Positions 18,088 through 26,111 are shown, counted from the stretch's first letter. The stretch is 64,000 nucleotides of DNA from Bin87 sp965207585 (GCA_965207585.1 CBDBMT010000003.1:1-64000), one strand, 5' to 3'. The notes: generated by a model from the letters alone, not told the origin. Program-made: numbers and translations.

Positions 18088-18681
18088 CTAGTCCTCCCTT
18101 GACCGTATAGACGCGATTACCTTGCCTGCTGCTCCGGTAATTGCCGCCAGGATCCCGAGTACGAAGATAACCTGACCAGCGGCGGCAGCAGAACCAGCAC
18201 GCTCAACATCCTGAACTGTGGAATCTGCATCAAACACCATCGCAGCCCCAGCGCAGGTGCTAGAAGTGCACACCGTCATTCCCAACAAAAACGCCGCCAG
18301 TCCGCCCCACAGCAGCGCGTTGGTGATCCGTTTGCTGGTCATTACCCCAATGAAACCGCCAGAATGCCAGCTACTACCGGCAGATGTAGCGGCAGCTGGG
18401 GTCAAGGTTGGCGTCGGAGCAGATTGAGGAGTTGGCGGTGGCGCGGATGGAGGAACGGCCGGCGGAGCGGTTGGTTGCGAAACTGGTGGTGCAACCGGGT
18501 CAATCAGGTAGATGCTGACGGCACGGTTTCCTTCGGCGATGTCAAAGTCCACCAGGGTACCGCGAGTTGGTACTGCGGCTCCGGGCCAATCCGCGCCGGC
18601 AAATCGGTACCGCTGGTTGTCGTCGCCGGAAATGATCCCTTCGTTGGTCTGGATGGAATAGTCGAGGACCTGTCCGGTCAT
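18088..18681 (-). CDS. membrane protein with cold-shock-like N-terminal domain
   Basis: It encodes 197 residues. Residues 1-65 resemble an S1/cold-shock barrel (GQVLDYSIQTNEGIISGDDN then RYRFAGADW and VDFDIAEG). A Pro/Ala/Thr-rich linker follows (about 65-105). Two hydrophobic segments come next (about 120-140, ALLWGGLAAFLLGMTV, and about 165-185, GQVIFVLGILAAITGAAG). CSD-plus-membrane architectures occur in bacteria, but this family's role is unknown. AAGGAGG precedes the ATG. It is the first gene of a two-gene operon with the secreted protein at 17564-18085. Confidence 0.75.
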   Translation of the reverse strand: MTGQVLDYSIQTNEGIISGDDNQRYRFAGADWPGAAVPTRGTLVDFDIAEGNRAVSIYLIDPVAPPVSQPTAPPAVPPSAPPPTPQSAPTPTLTPAAATSAGSSWHSGGFIGVMTSKRITNALLWGGLAAFLLGMTVCTSSTCAGAAMVFDADSTVQDVERAGSAAAAGQVIFVLGILAAITGAAGKVIASIRSRED

Positions 18682-19003
18682 CGTGGAACCTCCTTGCGCT
18701 CTCTGGTTACGGCTTACCTGCCACAGTTCACCGAATCCTTATGCAAGCCACGCAAGGAGGCATAGCGCGTAAGTCCGTACCAGCCTTCGGCACGGCTTGC
18801 ATATTCGGTTCCGCCCTTTTCTCAAGGCGGACGTGAACTGTGGCGATATGGACAATAGCCGACGGTTCAGGAGGTGTCAAGGTAGGCAGGATTGGGAGGT
18901 TGGGCGGCAGGTTCTCAACAGAAAACCCGGCCAGAAATTGACCGGGTTCTGGGGTGGGTGATAGCCTCTCACCAGCCAGCCGCGAGGGGATAGGGGTGTC
19001 AAG
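18682..19003. other. gene-free stretch inside the transposon with one hairpin
   Basis: I see no coding sequence here. AACCCGG (18924-18930) and CCGGGTT (18942-18948) form a hairpin with an 11-nt loop and no T-run. The stretch lies between divergently oriented genes and probably holds their promoters. Confidence 0.4.
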
Positions 19004-19246
19004 ATGGCAAAGCTGAGAACATGGCACTCAGTGGAATCAGACGGGTTCAAGGATGGCAGTGGAAAAGACCGGGCGATATATCACATCTGCCTTAACTGCT
19101 GGTATCTCGGAATAATCATGTCCAGATTCCACGAAAAGGCAGGCAAGGGGAAGGACAAGCACGGAAAAACGCGGAAATTATGTAGGGAATGCCGCATCCT
19201 ACTTCGACGCAAGCGATGTTGTGCGGTTACTGTGAAAGCGGCATGA
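19004..19246 (+). CDS. small basic protein with two CxxC motifs
   Basis: It would encode 80 residues. CLNC (about residue 29) and CREC (about residue 60), with nearby His and Lys, suggest a small zinc-ribbon or HNH-like nucleic-acid-binding protein. It is strongly basic. GGTGTC, a weak Shine-Dalgarno site, precedes the ATG. Its last 20 bp overlap the end of the convergent gene at 19227. The Cys spacing is the main evidence; it could also be a chance frame. Confidence 0.45.
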   Translation: MAKLRTWHSVESDGFKDGSGKDRAIYHICLNCWYLGIIMSRFHEKAGKGKDKHGKTRKLCRECRILLRRKRCCAVTVKAA

Positions 19247-19514
19247 GACTTAGTTCCCAACAGGGTCCTTCAAATCCGTCCGGTTCGTGTACTCTGGCAT
19301 CGTAATCCCAAATGTAACGCAACTGAAAAATCTCATAGCCTAGCTGTATCGCCAATTCTGCGGCACGGAAACCTTCATCCGGGAAGTCGCCGTTGAAGCA
19401 AATGAGGTGCTCGGGTGGCGGATTAGACTCGTCCATCCAATCAAACACGTCAAAATTATTCTCGTGGAAAGTCTTTAAACAGTTTTCTAGGTCTGGGGAT
19501 AATTTCTCTTTCAT
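19227..19514 (-). CDS. small soluble protein of unknown function, transposon passenger
   Basis: It encodes 95 acidic residues from an ATG at 19512-19514, with GAAAGAGAA-like sequence just inside and only a weak ribosome-binding site. The composition is protein-like (NNFDVFDWMDESNPPPEH, GYEIFQLRYIWDYDARVHEP), with many aromatics and no repeats. I recognise no family. It lies downstream of, and in the same direction as, the gene at 19596. Confidence 0.55.
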   Translation of the reverse strand: MKEKLSPDLENCLKTFHENNFDVFDWMDESNPPPEHLICFNGDFPDEGFRAAELAIQLGYEIFQLRYIWDYDARVHEPDGFEGPCWELSLMPLSQ

Positions 19515-19595
19515 GTTAGCTATTTACCTTTTATTAGGGGCTTGGATATTTGTTGTGCGACTGCTGCAAGGATTTAATGCGCGGCAACGATGGTA

Positions 19596-19955
19596 TTACC
19601 CTTGTGGTTCCTGTTGAGCAAGATTGAACACCATGATCCATTCTGCGCGTCTGGCCTCGCTTTTGACGAGACGGTAATGGCGATACAGGTCAGTGCAAGG
19701 GTAGTCGTATGCTTGAGCAACTCGACGCGCAAAACCGAGTGCGATTTCTGCTATCCCAGTGAATCTGATGCATTTGTCTGAATATTCAGTTACTTCTATG
19801 CCGTAATGTTGAAATATATCCGCCAGTGTAGACATCGACTTATCTGCTTTTGCTAAATTGCTATTGATAGGAACAGCGAAGTCATCAAGATCTATTGGGT
19901 CACAGGTTAGGTAGTTGCGTAACGTTATTTTGTTATCGGTTGTTTCTTGGGTCAA
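19596..19955 (-). CDS. small soluble protein of unknown function with TTG start
   Basis: It encodes 119 residues. The start is TTG (19953-19955), supported by AAGGAG at ideal spacing upstream and the absence of a better ATG. The product is mixed alpha/beta with two Cys and a basic C-terminal half (RHYRLVKSEARRAEWIMVF). It is the gene nearest the right end of the transposon. No family is recognised. Confidence 0.6.
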   Translation of the reverse strand: MTQETTDNKITLRNYLTCDPIDLDDFAVPINSNLAKADKSMSTLADIFQHYGIEVTEYSDKCIRFTGIAEIALGFARRVAQAYDYPCTDLYRHYRLVKSEARRAEWIMVFNLAQQEPQG

Positions 19956-20003
19956 GGCTCAGCTCCTTGAGGTGTCCGTTGGGGATTGCTCGGGCTAGGA
20001 CAA

Positions 20004-20129
20004 ACGGTCTGGGTCAAGTGTTCTAGGGCGGTGGGACTGATGACCTGGGCGGATGTTCTGGTTGTTCTGGGTCATGAGTTCTGATTTGGGCGTTGTCTAC
20101 TTTGCTGTCTACTTTGGGGTATAGTTCCC
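20004..20129 (-). repeat. right terminal inverted repeat of the IS1595-type transposon
   Basis: This is the inverted partner of 15373-15478. It contains extra CCAGAACA-type iterations between the outer 45-bp block and the inner block. It ends at 20129, directly followed by the target duplication TAAGTATT. Confidence 0.92.
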
Positions 20130-21012
20130 TAAGTATTTGGTGTTGATTGGATAACGGATATCCTGGTCTGGGGAGCCAATGCCAAGGACGGCCAGGACCC
20201 GGTGCGGGTGGAGGACGCCTTCCCCGCCATTGTCTCCCAGCAGGAGTTCCAGCGGGTCCGAAAACTGCTGGCATCCCGCGCCCCGCGATCACCCACCCCC
20301 GCCGTGCCGCCAGTCCCTACCTGCTCAGCGGCCTGGCCAAGTGCGAGACCTGCGGCAAGGCCCTGTCCGCCTCCGAAGCCAAGAGCGGCAAATACACCTA
20401 CTACGTCTGCCAGTCCATCCTCAAACTGGGCAGCGGTTCCTGTGAAACCCCAAGGCTGAACGCCAAGTCCTTCGAGGACATCATCATCGCCAACATCCGG
20501 GACCACATCCTCACCGAGGGCAACATCCGCGACCTGGTGAAGCTGCTGGACGAGGAGATGGACGGCGTGGCCCGGGAGCAGCGGCAGAACCTGGAAACCA
20601 TCGAGGCCGAACTGGAAGAGGTCAAACGGAAGCTGGACCGCATCTGGCACTTCGTGGAGAGCACCGACCTGGACATGGCCGACGCCTCGGAGCGCATCCT
20701 GCAACACCGCCACCGCCGTGAGCAACTGGAAGCCGCCGCCGAGGAAGCGCGGGCTGTCTTGACCCAGAGGCGGGAGTTGCTGGACAGCGCCGACACCATC
20801 GCCGCCTTCGCCGCCGATATGGGCGAGTTCCTCAAGACCAGCGAACTGACCGAGACCAAAGCCTTCGTGCGGTCATTCGTCAAGGAGGTGCTGGTGCGGC
20901 CCGGCGGAGCGACGATTATCTACACGATCCCTACGCCGGAAGACAGTCCAATAGGGGGAGCGGACGCCGCCGAAATCGCCTTGGGCGGCGGCGTTCGCAG
21001 TATTGGATACGG

Positions 21013-21089
21013 TGGTACCCCTGGAGGGACTCGAACCCCCGACGCGCGACTTAGGACGCCGCCGCTCTGTCCAACTGAGCTACAGGGGC
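21013..21089 (-). tRNA. tRNA-Arg (CCU)
   Basis: Read on the minus strand it begins GCCCCTGTAGCTCAGT and ends in encoded CCA. The anticodon arm GCGGC-GTCCTAA-GTCGC gives CCU. The T arm is GGGGG-TTCGAGT-CCCTC with normal flanks, and the acceptor pairs except for a terminal G-U. Confidence 0.93.
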
Positions 21090-21099
21090 AGAAACCAAG

Positions 21100-21175
21100 T
21101 GGTGGAGATAGCGGGGCTCGAACCCGCAACCTCGGCATTGCGAACGCCGCGCTCTCCCAGTTGAGCTATATCCCC
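21100..21175 (-). tRNA. tRNA-Ala (CGC)
   Basis: Read on the minus strand it begins GGGGATATAGCTCAACT. The anticodon arm CGGCG-TTCGCAA-TGCCG gives CGC. The acceptor GGGGATA/TATCTCC and the encoded CCA are intact. It lies 10 bp from tRNA-Arg, and the two are likely co-transcribed. Confidence 0.95.
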
Positions 21176-21367
21176 ACTTCTGCCATCGGCCCGCGATCAC
21201 CGCGCTGCCGACGATGAGTCAATCGTAGCCAACAGGTGCCGTTAGTGTCAAGGAACCTGTCGTATCTTCGTCTTGACGTTCGGCTCGGTTGCCTTCAATA
21301 TCAATCCCGCCGGAACCGGCATCCCCGGGCCGACGAACGCCCCTTGAGGCTAGGAGGAAATTTTCGC

Positions 21368-22177
21368 ATGGCCACCGTCATCGACACCCACTGTCACGCT
21401 TCGCCCTACTGGTTCGAGCCGGTGGAAATACTGCTGGACGAGATGGAGCGCGCCGGCGTTGACCAGGCGGTGCTGACCCAGTTCTTCGGTGTCTTCGACA
21501 ACAGCTACCTGATCGAGGCAGTCAAGCGCTTCCCCGGCCGGTTCGCCGTCATCGCCATCGTCGACCACACCCAGCCCGACGCGGTCGACCGCGTGGCCGA
21601 ACTCAAGGCGCAGGGGGCGGACGGCCTGCGGTTCCAGTGCTCGTGGCGGTCCCCCGGAGACGACCCGCTGGCACTGTGGCGCAAGTGCGCCGACCTGGGC
21701 GTGGTGGCCAGCGTGATGGGTCCCGCGGAACACTACGCCGCGCCGGAGTTCGAAGAGATAATCCGCGAACTGCCCAACCTGAAAATCGTGATCGAGCACC
21801 TGGCCGGCGTCGGGGCGTTCTGGGGCCCGGGCCGCGCGGATACCGAAATCCCCATGGACGCCTACCGCAGGTCGCTGGCGTTGTCACAGTATCCCAACGT
21901 GTACATGAAGATACCGGGATTGGGTGAGTTCTGCCCGCGGCCCCAACCCTTCCGTCAGCCAATCCCCTTCGACAACATCCCGCCGCTGATCGAGATGGCG
22001 GTGGAAGCTTTCGGCGGCGACCGACTCATGTGGGGCAGCGACTTCCCGCCTTCGGCCAATCGGGAAGGCTATCGCAACACCCTGCGCTTCCCCATGGAGC
22101 TGATCGACTACCCCAGCACGGAGGCGCGGGACATGGTCTTCGGTGGTACTGCTGCCAATCTCTGGGAGTTTCGATAG
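21368..22177 (+). CDS. amidohydrolase-2 family metal-dependent hydrolase
   Basis: It encodes 269 residues. The ATG at 21368 follows AGGAGGA at 21352. The family's metal motif DTHCHA is at residue ~6. It has IEHLAG in the centre (metal His) and WGSDFPPS near residue 225 (catalytic Asp), in a TIM-barrel-sized protein. This family includes decarboxylases and lactonases acting on aromatic or pyrone acids; the substrate cannot be told. The following gene (22273) is in the same direction, but a palindrome lies between them. Confidence 0.88.
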   Translation: MATVIDTHCHASPYWFEPVEILLDEMERAGVDQAVLTQFFGVFDNSYLIEAVKRFPGRFAVIAIVDHTQPDAVDRVAELKAQGADGLRFQCSWRSPGDDPLALWRKCADLGVVASVMGPAEHYAAPEFEEIIRELPNLKIVIEHLAGVGAFWGPGRADTEIPMDAYRRSLALSQYPNVYMKIPGLGEFCPRPQPFRQPIPFDNIPPLIEMAVEAFGGDRLMWGSDFPPSANREGYRNTLRFPMELIDYPSTEARDMVFGGTAANLWEFR

Positions 22178-22226
22178 TGCAATCATTACTGTCAATCGTC
22201 TCGCCGGGGCGACCGTCAACCGTGTA

Positions 22227-22254
22227 GTAGGGGCGACCGGCCGGTCGCCCCTAC
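22227..22254. repeat. 28-bp perfect palindrome (GTAGGGGCGACCGG inverted)
   Basis: GTAGGGGCGACCGG is followed directly by its complement. Such GTAGGGGCGACC palindromes are dispersed repeats in many genomes. Here it could also act as a weak terminator or mRNA-stabilising hairpin after the amidohydrolase. Confidence 0.8.
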
Positions 22255-22272
22255 CTGAATGGAGGAGACCTT

Positions 22273-22794
22273 ATGCCACGCTTTGCAATCGACCTGAACA
22301 CTGTCGCCGGCCGCGCCAAGGTGGGCGGACAGCCCTGGCGGGTCGCCCCGGGCCTGGTGCCCGGTGAGCCCAACGAAGGGCTCACTGCACAGTTGCTGGA
22401 CACGCCGGCCCGGCTGGCCGACTACGACGACTCCGCCTGGGACGTCTGCGACAACGTGCGGCAGAGCCTGTCGGTCGGCTTCACCTTCGCCTGGTACCGC
22501 ATCAGCGTCACCCTTCCCGAGACCATCGACGGCGTGGATGTCGCCGGATACCGTGTCTGGTTCGAGACCAATTTCGACAACTACGGCGAGGTTTGGGTCA
22601 ACGGCGAGATCGACCGCGCCTACGGCAGCATCGTCGGCCTGAACACACCGCACCGCGTGGAAATCGCCGAGGTCGGCGAACCCGGCTCGCAGTACGTCAT
22701 CGCCTGCTTGTGCCTGAACGGGCCGCTGGCCGCCCCGCGCGGCGGCATTTTCATGCGCTTCGCCACCCTGGCTTTCGAGGCCACCGACAACTAG
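22273..22794 (+). CDS. putative jelly-roll (galactose-binding-like) protein
   Basis: It encodes 173 residues with GGAGG before the ATG. The pattern DDSAWD, FAWYRISVTLPE, VWFETNFDNYGEVWVNGEID resembles the sugar-binding sandwich domain of glycoside hydrolase family 2 proteins (the WYR and NYGEVWVNG elements). No catalytic domain follows and no signal peptide is visible, so it is a stand-alone domain. It follows an amidohydrolase in the same direction, but no functional link is evident. Confidence 0.6.
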   Translation: MPRFAIDLNTVAGRAKVGGQPWRVAPGLVPGEPNEGLTAQLLDTPARLADYDDSAWDVCDNVRQSLSVGFTFAWYRISVTLPETIDGVDVAGYRVWFETNFDNYGEVWVNGEIDRAYGSIVGLNTPHRVEIAEVGEPGSQYVIACLCLNGPLAAPRGGIFMRFATLAFEATDN

Positions 22795-22875
22795 AGCCGC
22801 AAAGCGCTGTGCTACGATAATGAGGGCGGGTTGTGGGACCCGCCCTTACTGATCGGAGAACCCGGAGGCACAGAG

Positions 22876-23394
22876 ATGGCTAATTGGCAGCACTGCCCAG
22901 CGGTGGAACGCGACGCTGGGAAGCACGGTGGTCTGTGGGTGTTCAAGGGAACTGACGTTGCACTGTATCGGATGTACGAGTCGCTGGCGTCGGGGATGAC
23001 GGTGGGGGATTTTGCGGAGGGGTTCGATGTAGGCGTTGAACTGGCGGCATCGGCGTTGCAATATCAAGCGGACGAATTGCACGATTACCGCCTAGATTAT
23101 GCGGGCCCGGTGCCCTTCGCGCGCAGTCCCCATGCCGAAAATGCTGCCCCGGACGATGCTATGTGGACAAACTGCTCCCATGTCGAACAGGCCACGGGAC
23201 GGCTCGGCGGGGCGTGGGTGTTCAAACACACCAGGTTGGCATTGTACGTTTTGTACTATCACCTCGCCGGCGGGTCAACGATTGAGGAGTTCGACGAGTG
23301 GTTCGGTATGAATCCGCGCAACGTGGTGGCTGTGCTCAAACACGAAGCGCAAGAGTTGAAGGGAGCTTGGTCAGCATATGCTGATATTGTTTGA
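22876..23394 (+). CDS. double DUF433-like antitoxin
   Basis: It encodes 172 residues. ATG 22876 follows GGAGG. Two copies of a DUF433-like domain are joined: residues ~1-70 (GGLWVFKGTDVALYRMYESL) and ~95-165 (GGAWVFKHTRLALYVLYYHL, then IEEFDEWFGM). DUF433 proteins are winged-helix antitoxins usually about 75 residues with one domain. The gene overlaps the downstream PIN-like toxin gene by 17 bp, the usual antitoxin-toxin order. A hairpin (GGGCGGGT, near 22824-22846) precedes it. Both domains keep the core pattern; the first is more diverged. Confidence 0.75.
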   Translation: MANWQHCPAVERDAGKHGGLWVFKGTDVALYRMYESLASGMTVGDFAEGFDVGVELAASALQYQADELHDYRLDYAGPVPFARSPHAENAAPDDAMWTNCSHVEQATGRLGGAWVFKHTRLALYVLYYHLAGGSTIEEFDEWFGMNPRNVVAVLKHEAQELKGAWSAYADIV

Positions 23395-23698
23395 CCATGG
23401 GACTCCTTGGCCGCTGCGTCGCCATCTGTCGGGACACATCATCCACAGGGCTCGTGACTTGGGATGGGACAGATTGGCTAATGGCCTTCTGATAACACAG
23501 GCAGAGCAGGCGGGCTATGAGCTGCTCATCACCACTGACCAGAACATCTGGTATCAGCAAAACCTCGCGAATCGGCGAATTGCCGTCCTGGTATTGGTTG
23601 ACCACAATTGGCCATACAGCCAAGCCGGCATCAACTCCATTGTATCTGCGGTTGGAGAGACGGAGTTGGGAGAGTACCGGGAAGTCACCATCATTTAG
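23378..23698 (+). CDS. DUF5615-family PIN-like toxin
   Basis: It encodes 106 residues. It begins MLILFDHGTP, with the first conserved Asp of PIN-like nucleases, then LGWDRLANG and LLITTDQNIWYQQNL, where TTDQN is the second acidic motif. DUF5615 proteins are commonly paired with DUF433 antitoxins, as here. The 17-bp overlap with the antitoxin gene implies translational coupling. The predicted role is RNA cleavage when the antitoxin is lost; a bound metal and active residues are inferred from motifs only. Confidence 0.78.
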   Translation: MLILFDHGTPWPLRRHLSGHIIHRARDLGWDRLANGLLITQAEQAGYELLITTDQNIWYQQNLANRRIAVLVLVDHNWPYSQAGINSIVSAVGETELGEYREVTII

Positions 23699-23728
23699 GG
23701 GCGGGTCAATGACCCGCCCCATCTTTTT
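23698..23728 (+). terminator. rho-independent terminator of the toxin-antitoxin operon
   Basis: GGGGCGGGTC (23698-23707) and GACCCGCCCC (23711-23720) enclose a 3-nt loop and are followed by CTTTTT. The stem begins on the toxin stop codon. Confidence 0.85.
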
Positions 23729-23749
23729 GAGACCGTATGTGATCGCCTT

Positions 23750-24496
23750 CTACGACAGGTGCTGCGCGTAGAACTCGAAGATGCGCGGCCAGGCGGCGTT
23801 GGACGCTTCCACCGCGTAGCTGGGCCGGTCGACCGCGACGAACCCGTGTCCGGCGTTGGGGTAGATCTCGTACTCCCACGACTTGCCGGCGGCTTTGATG
23901 GCCGCGTCGGTGGCCTTCACTTCATCAACCGAAGGTCGTGCGTCATCCTCTCCAAAGATCCCCAGCAACGGACAGGACAGGTCGGATACGAACTCGATGG
24001 GAGCGTGGGGCATAGCTTCAGTGGGAGGCTCGCTGTCCCGCGGGGTCACGCCGCCGCCCCAGCAGTCCACCGCCGCGCTCAGGCCCTTGAGCTTGCACGC
24101 GGCCAGAAACACCTGGCGTCCGCCGGAGCAGAACCCGATGATGCCAACCTTGCCGTTGTAGTTGGACAGGTGGCGCAGGTAGCTGATGGCGCCCTCGGCG
24201 TCGCCCAGGGTGCGGTCATCGGGCATGCCGCCCGCCTCGCGGATGCTGTTGCTGTTGGCCACCGGGTCGTCGTGGCCCTGGCGGTAGTGCAGGTTGGGCA
24301 TGATGGCGATGTAGCCATTGTGGGCGAACTTCCGCGCCATTTCCTTGCTGGCCTCGTCCCAGCCGGGCATGTGGTGGAACAGCATCACCGCCCCAAACGG
24401 GCCCGCTCCGAGAGGGCGAGCCAGGTAAGCGTTGATAGCGTCGCCGTTGTGTCCTTCTACCCAGATGTGCTCGGCCGTCATTCCCTGGTAAGGCAT
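23750..24496 (-). CDS. dienelactone hydrolase family protein
   Basis: It encodes 248 residues with GGAGG before the ATG. It is an alpha/beta-hydrolase with the dienelactone hydrolase triad: a nucleophile Cys in GFCSGG (about residue 122), Asp in FGEDDARP (about 189) and His in NAGHGF (about 222). The family hydrolyses dienelactones in chloroaromatic breakdown but also other esters. A Glu in the N-terminal strand region (WVEG) fits the family. It is single-gene; the convergent toxin operon ends in a strong terminator. Confidence 0.9.
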   Translation of the reverse strand: MPYQGMTAEHIWVEGHNGDAINAYLARPLGAGPFGAVMLFHHMPGWDEASKEMARKFAHNGYIAIMPNLHYRQGHDDPVANSNSIREAGGMPDDRTLGDAEGAISYLRHLSNYNGKVGIIGFCSGGRQVFLAACKLKGLSAAVDCWGGGVTPRDSEPPTEAMPHAPIEFVSDLSCPLLGIFGEDDARPSVDEVKATDAAIKAAGKSWEYEIYPNAGHGFVAVDRPSYAVEASNAAWPRIFEFYAQHLS

Positions 24497-24689
24497 AGCG
24501 TGTTACCTCCGATGCGAAAGGGATTTCTTGGTTCAGCACGCGCTTCCGGGCCGTTTCGCTTCTCGCGCCTGGCTCGCCGCGCGCGAAAGAAGATTACTAT
24601 TCGCCCCCCTGCGAGTCAAACCAGAGCAACCGGCACGGGAGTACCAGGGGTCTGGGTGGCACGGTCGCCGGCATTTTTAGTTCATGGCG

Positions 24690-26111
24690 TTACTGTCGCC
24701 GTTCCGCCCGCAGGGCGTAAGGCTTGGGAGAGATCGCCAGGCCAAACACTTCGTCCTCGGACAGCGGCCTGCCCTCCGGCGTCTCGAAGCGGAGACGGTG
24801 CAGCATTCGGGTCAGGTGGAGCCAGACGGTGGTCTCGGCGAAGCGGCGCCCCGGGCATCGCCGGTGGCCGGTGCCGAAGGGTATGAAAGCGTTGCCGGTC
24901 AGCGCGGCGGCCGGGGCGCCGTCAGCCTGGGGCAGGAACCGCTCCGGAATGAAATCATCGGGCGCGTCCCAGAAGCGCGGATCATGGTGGATGGAATAGA
25001 TGTTCCCCAACACCTGCGCTCCCGCCGGCACCAGGTAACCGCCGACCTCAGTGTCCTCCGTGGCCTGGTGCGGCACCGCCAAGGGACCGATGGTGCGGTA
25101 GCGCATGGACTCGGCCAGGCAGGCGAAGGTGTAGGGCAGCCGCGTCCGGTCGTCTACCGTGGGCAAGGCGTCAGGGCCGATGACCCGGTCCAACTCCTCG
25201 TGGACTTTGGCCTGAACCCCTGGGCGGTTGACCAGCAGCAGCAACGTCCAATTGACGGTTTGAGCCGACGTGTCGGTGCCGGCGAGCAGCAGGTCCATGC
25301 ACAGGTCATTGATCATGTCGCTCTCGATTTCACCCGTTTCCTCCTGGGCCAGCATCACCTCCACCAGGCAGGTAGGGGTCGACAGGTCGAGGCCGGGGCG
25401 ATTGCGGGCGCCCTCCACCAGGGAACTGATGATGGCCGTGCCGATTTCCGACTGCCGGACGGCTTCCTTGAGGGCATTGTTGGGCAGGAACTTCATCCAG
25501 GGAATGTAGTCGGCCAGGTTGGTGGCATTGGCGTTGGCGAAGATCCAGTTGACGTGTTCCAGCAGCGCACCCCGCAGTTGCACAAACTCTCCGGAGCCGT
25601 CTTCATCCCTTCCGAAAACGGCGCGGAACATCATCATGGAGTTGCTGCGGGCCACCATCACCGGGGGTGAAACCAGCTCGCCGGCCTCTCCCATTGCGGC
25701 CATCTCGTCCACCAGCCCGTTGACTATGCCCTCGATGTGACGCTCCCGCACATTGTCCAGGTTGCGGGCGCTGAGCAACTCGCGGTTGGCGAAGCGCTGC
25801 ATCTGTCGCCAGCGGTCGCCATAGGGGGCCAGCACCAGGTCGTTCCCGCTGCTGAGAATATCCATAATCTCGCTGACCCAGCGGTCGGCCAGTTCAGGCC
25901 GGCCGAAAGCCTCCTGCAAAAGGTCCGGGTGGCTGATTATCACCGTCGGTACGTTGCCGAAGCGCAGCAAGCATACGTCGCCGTAACGGCGGGCCAACCG
26001 ATCAATGGCCAGATGGGTGTCATGGCGCAGTTCCAGCAGCGAGCCGAACACCGGCAATCCGCGCGGGCCCGGTGGCAACTGGTCTGGCAGGGTGGAAGTT
26101 GCGGCGCTCAT
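24690..26111 (-). CDS. cytochrome P450, eukaryotic (CYP2-like) type
   Basis: It encodes 473 residues; ATG 26111 is preferred because GAGGTGG lies just upstream. It has a proline hinge (LPPGPRGLPVFGS, residues ~10-25), an I-helix oxygen-activating motif LLLAGTDTSAQT (about residue 295), the ExxR motif LAESMRYR (about 352) and the heme ligand loop FGTGHRRCPGRRFAE (Cys at about 430). All catalytic signatures are intact. The PPGP hinge and overall pattern are closer to microsomal P450s than to typical bacterial CYPs, but there is no N-terminal membrane anchor. Redox partner and substrate are unknown. It is divergent from the interrupted RidA gene. Confidence 0.93.
   Translation of the reverse strand: MSAATSTLPDQLPPGPRGLPVFGSLLELRHDTHLAIDRLARRYGDVCLLRFGNVPTVIISHPDLLQEAFGRPELADRWVSEIMDILSSGNDLVLAPYGDRWRQMQRFANRELLSARNLDNVRERHIEGIVNGLVDEMAAMGEAGELVSPPVMVARSNSMMMFRAVFGRDEDGSGEFVQLRGALLEHVNWIFANANATNLADYIPWMKFLPNNALKEAVRQSEIGTAIISSLVEGARNRPGLDLSTPTCLVEVMLAQEETGEIESDMINDLCMDLLLAGTDTSAQTVNWTLLLLVNRPGVQAKVHEELDRVIGPDALPTVDDRTRLPYTFACLAESMRYRTIGPLAVPHQATEDTEVGGYLVPAGAQVLGNIYSIHHDPRFWDAPDDFIPERFLPQADGAPAAALTGNAFIPFGTGHRRCPGRRFAETTVWLHLTRMLHRLRFETPEGRPLSEDEVFGLAISPKPYALRAERRQ

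Larger units (their letters stand above)
15373..20129. mobile_element. 4.76-kb IS1595-type transposon carrying tRNA-like and protein passenger genes
   Basis: Both ends begin GGGAACTATACCCC and form inverted repeats whose outer 45 bp are perfect. The 8-bp direct repeat TAAGTATT lies immediately outside (15365-15372 and 20130-20137). IS1595-family elements are known for 8-bp duplications, and some carry passenger genes. The only transposase (16586-17557) is of the ISXO2/IS1595 type, so the whole segment is best read as one unit. It carries three tRNA-like genes, a 70-residue acidic protein, two secreted or membrane proteins and three small unknown proteins. Its base composition is visibly more AT-rich than the flanks. 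The intact duplication and ends suggest a fairly recent insertion. Confidence 0.88.
20151..21217 (+). pseudogene. large serine recombinase, C-terminal remnant with frameshift
   Basis: The frame reading ILVWGANAKDGQDP and VEDAFPAIVSQQEFQRV (20160-20280) is the end of the recombinase domain. It then shifts near 20285 into the frame reading THPRRAASPYLLSGL, the zinc-ribbon CETC...CQ region and a long coiled coil (about 20480-20850). The N-terminal resolvase domain with the catalytic serine is absent; just upstream lies the transposon's target duplication. The 3' end has no stop of its own and runs through two antisense tRNA genes to 21217. It is non-functional. The missing 5' part is not on the other side of the transposon, so truncation came before that insertion. 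Confidence 0.85.

Noticed and set aside
20030..20129. CRISPR-like short repeats (CCAGAACA iterations)
   Set aside because: They are short, imperfect and part of the transposon end; no spacer structure.
20138..21217. An intact integrase driving the 15.4-20.1 kb element
   Set aside because: It lies outside the inverted repeats, lacks the catalytic domain and is frameshifted; the 8-bp duplication fits the internal IS1595-type transposase.
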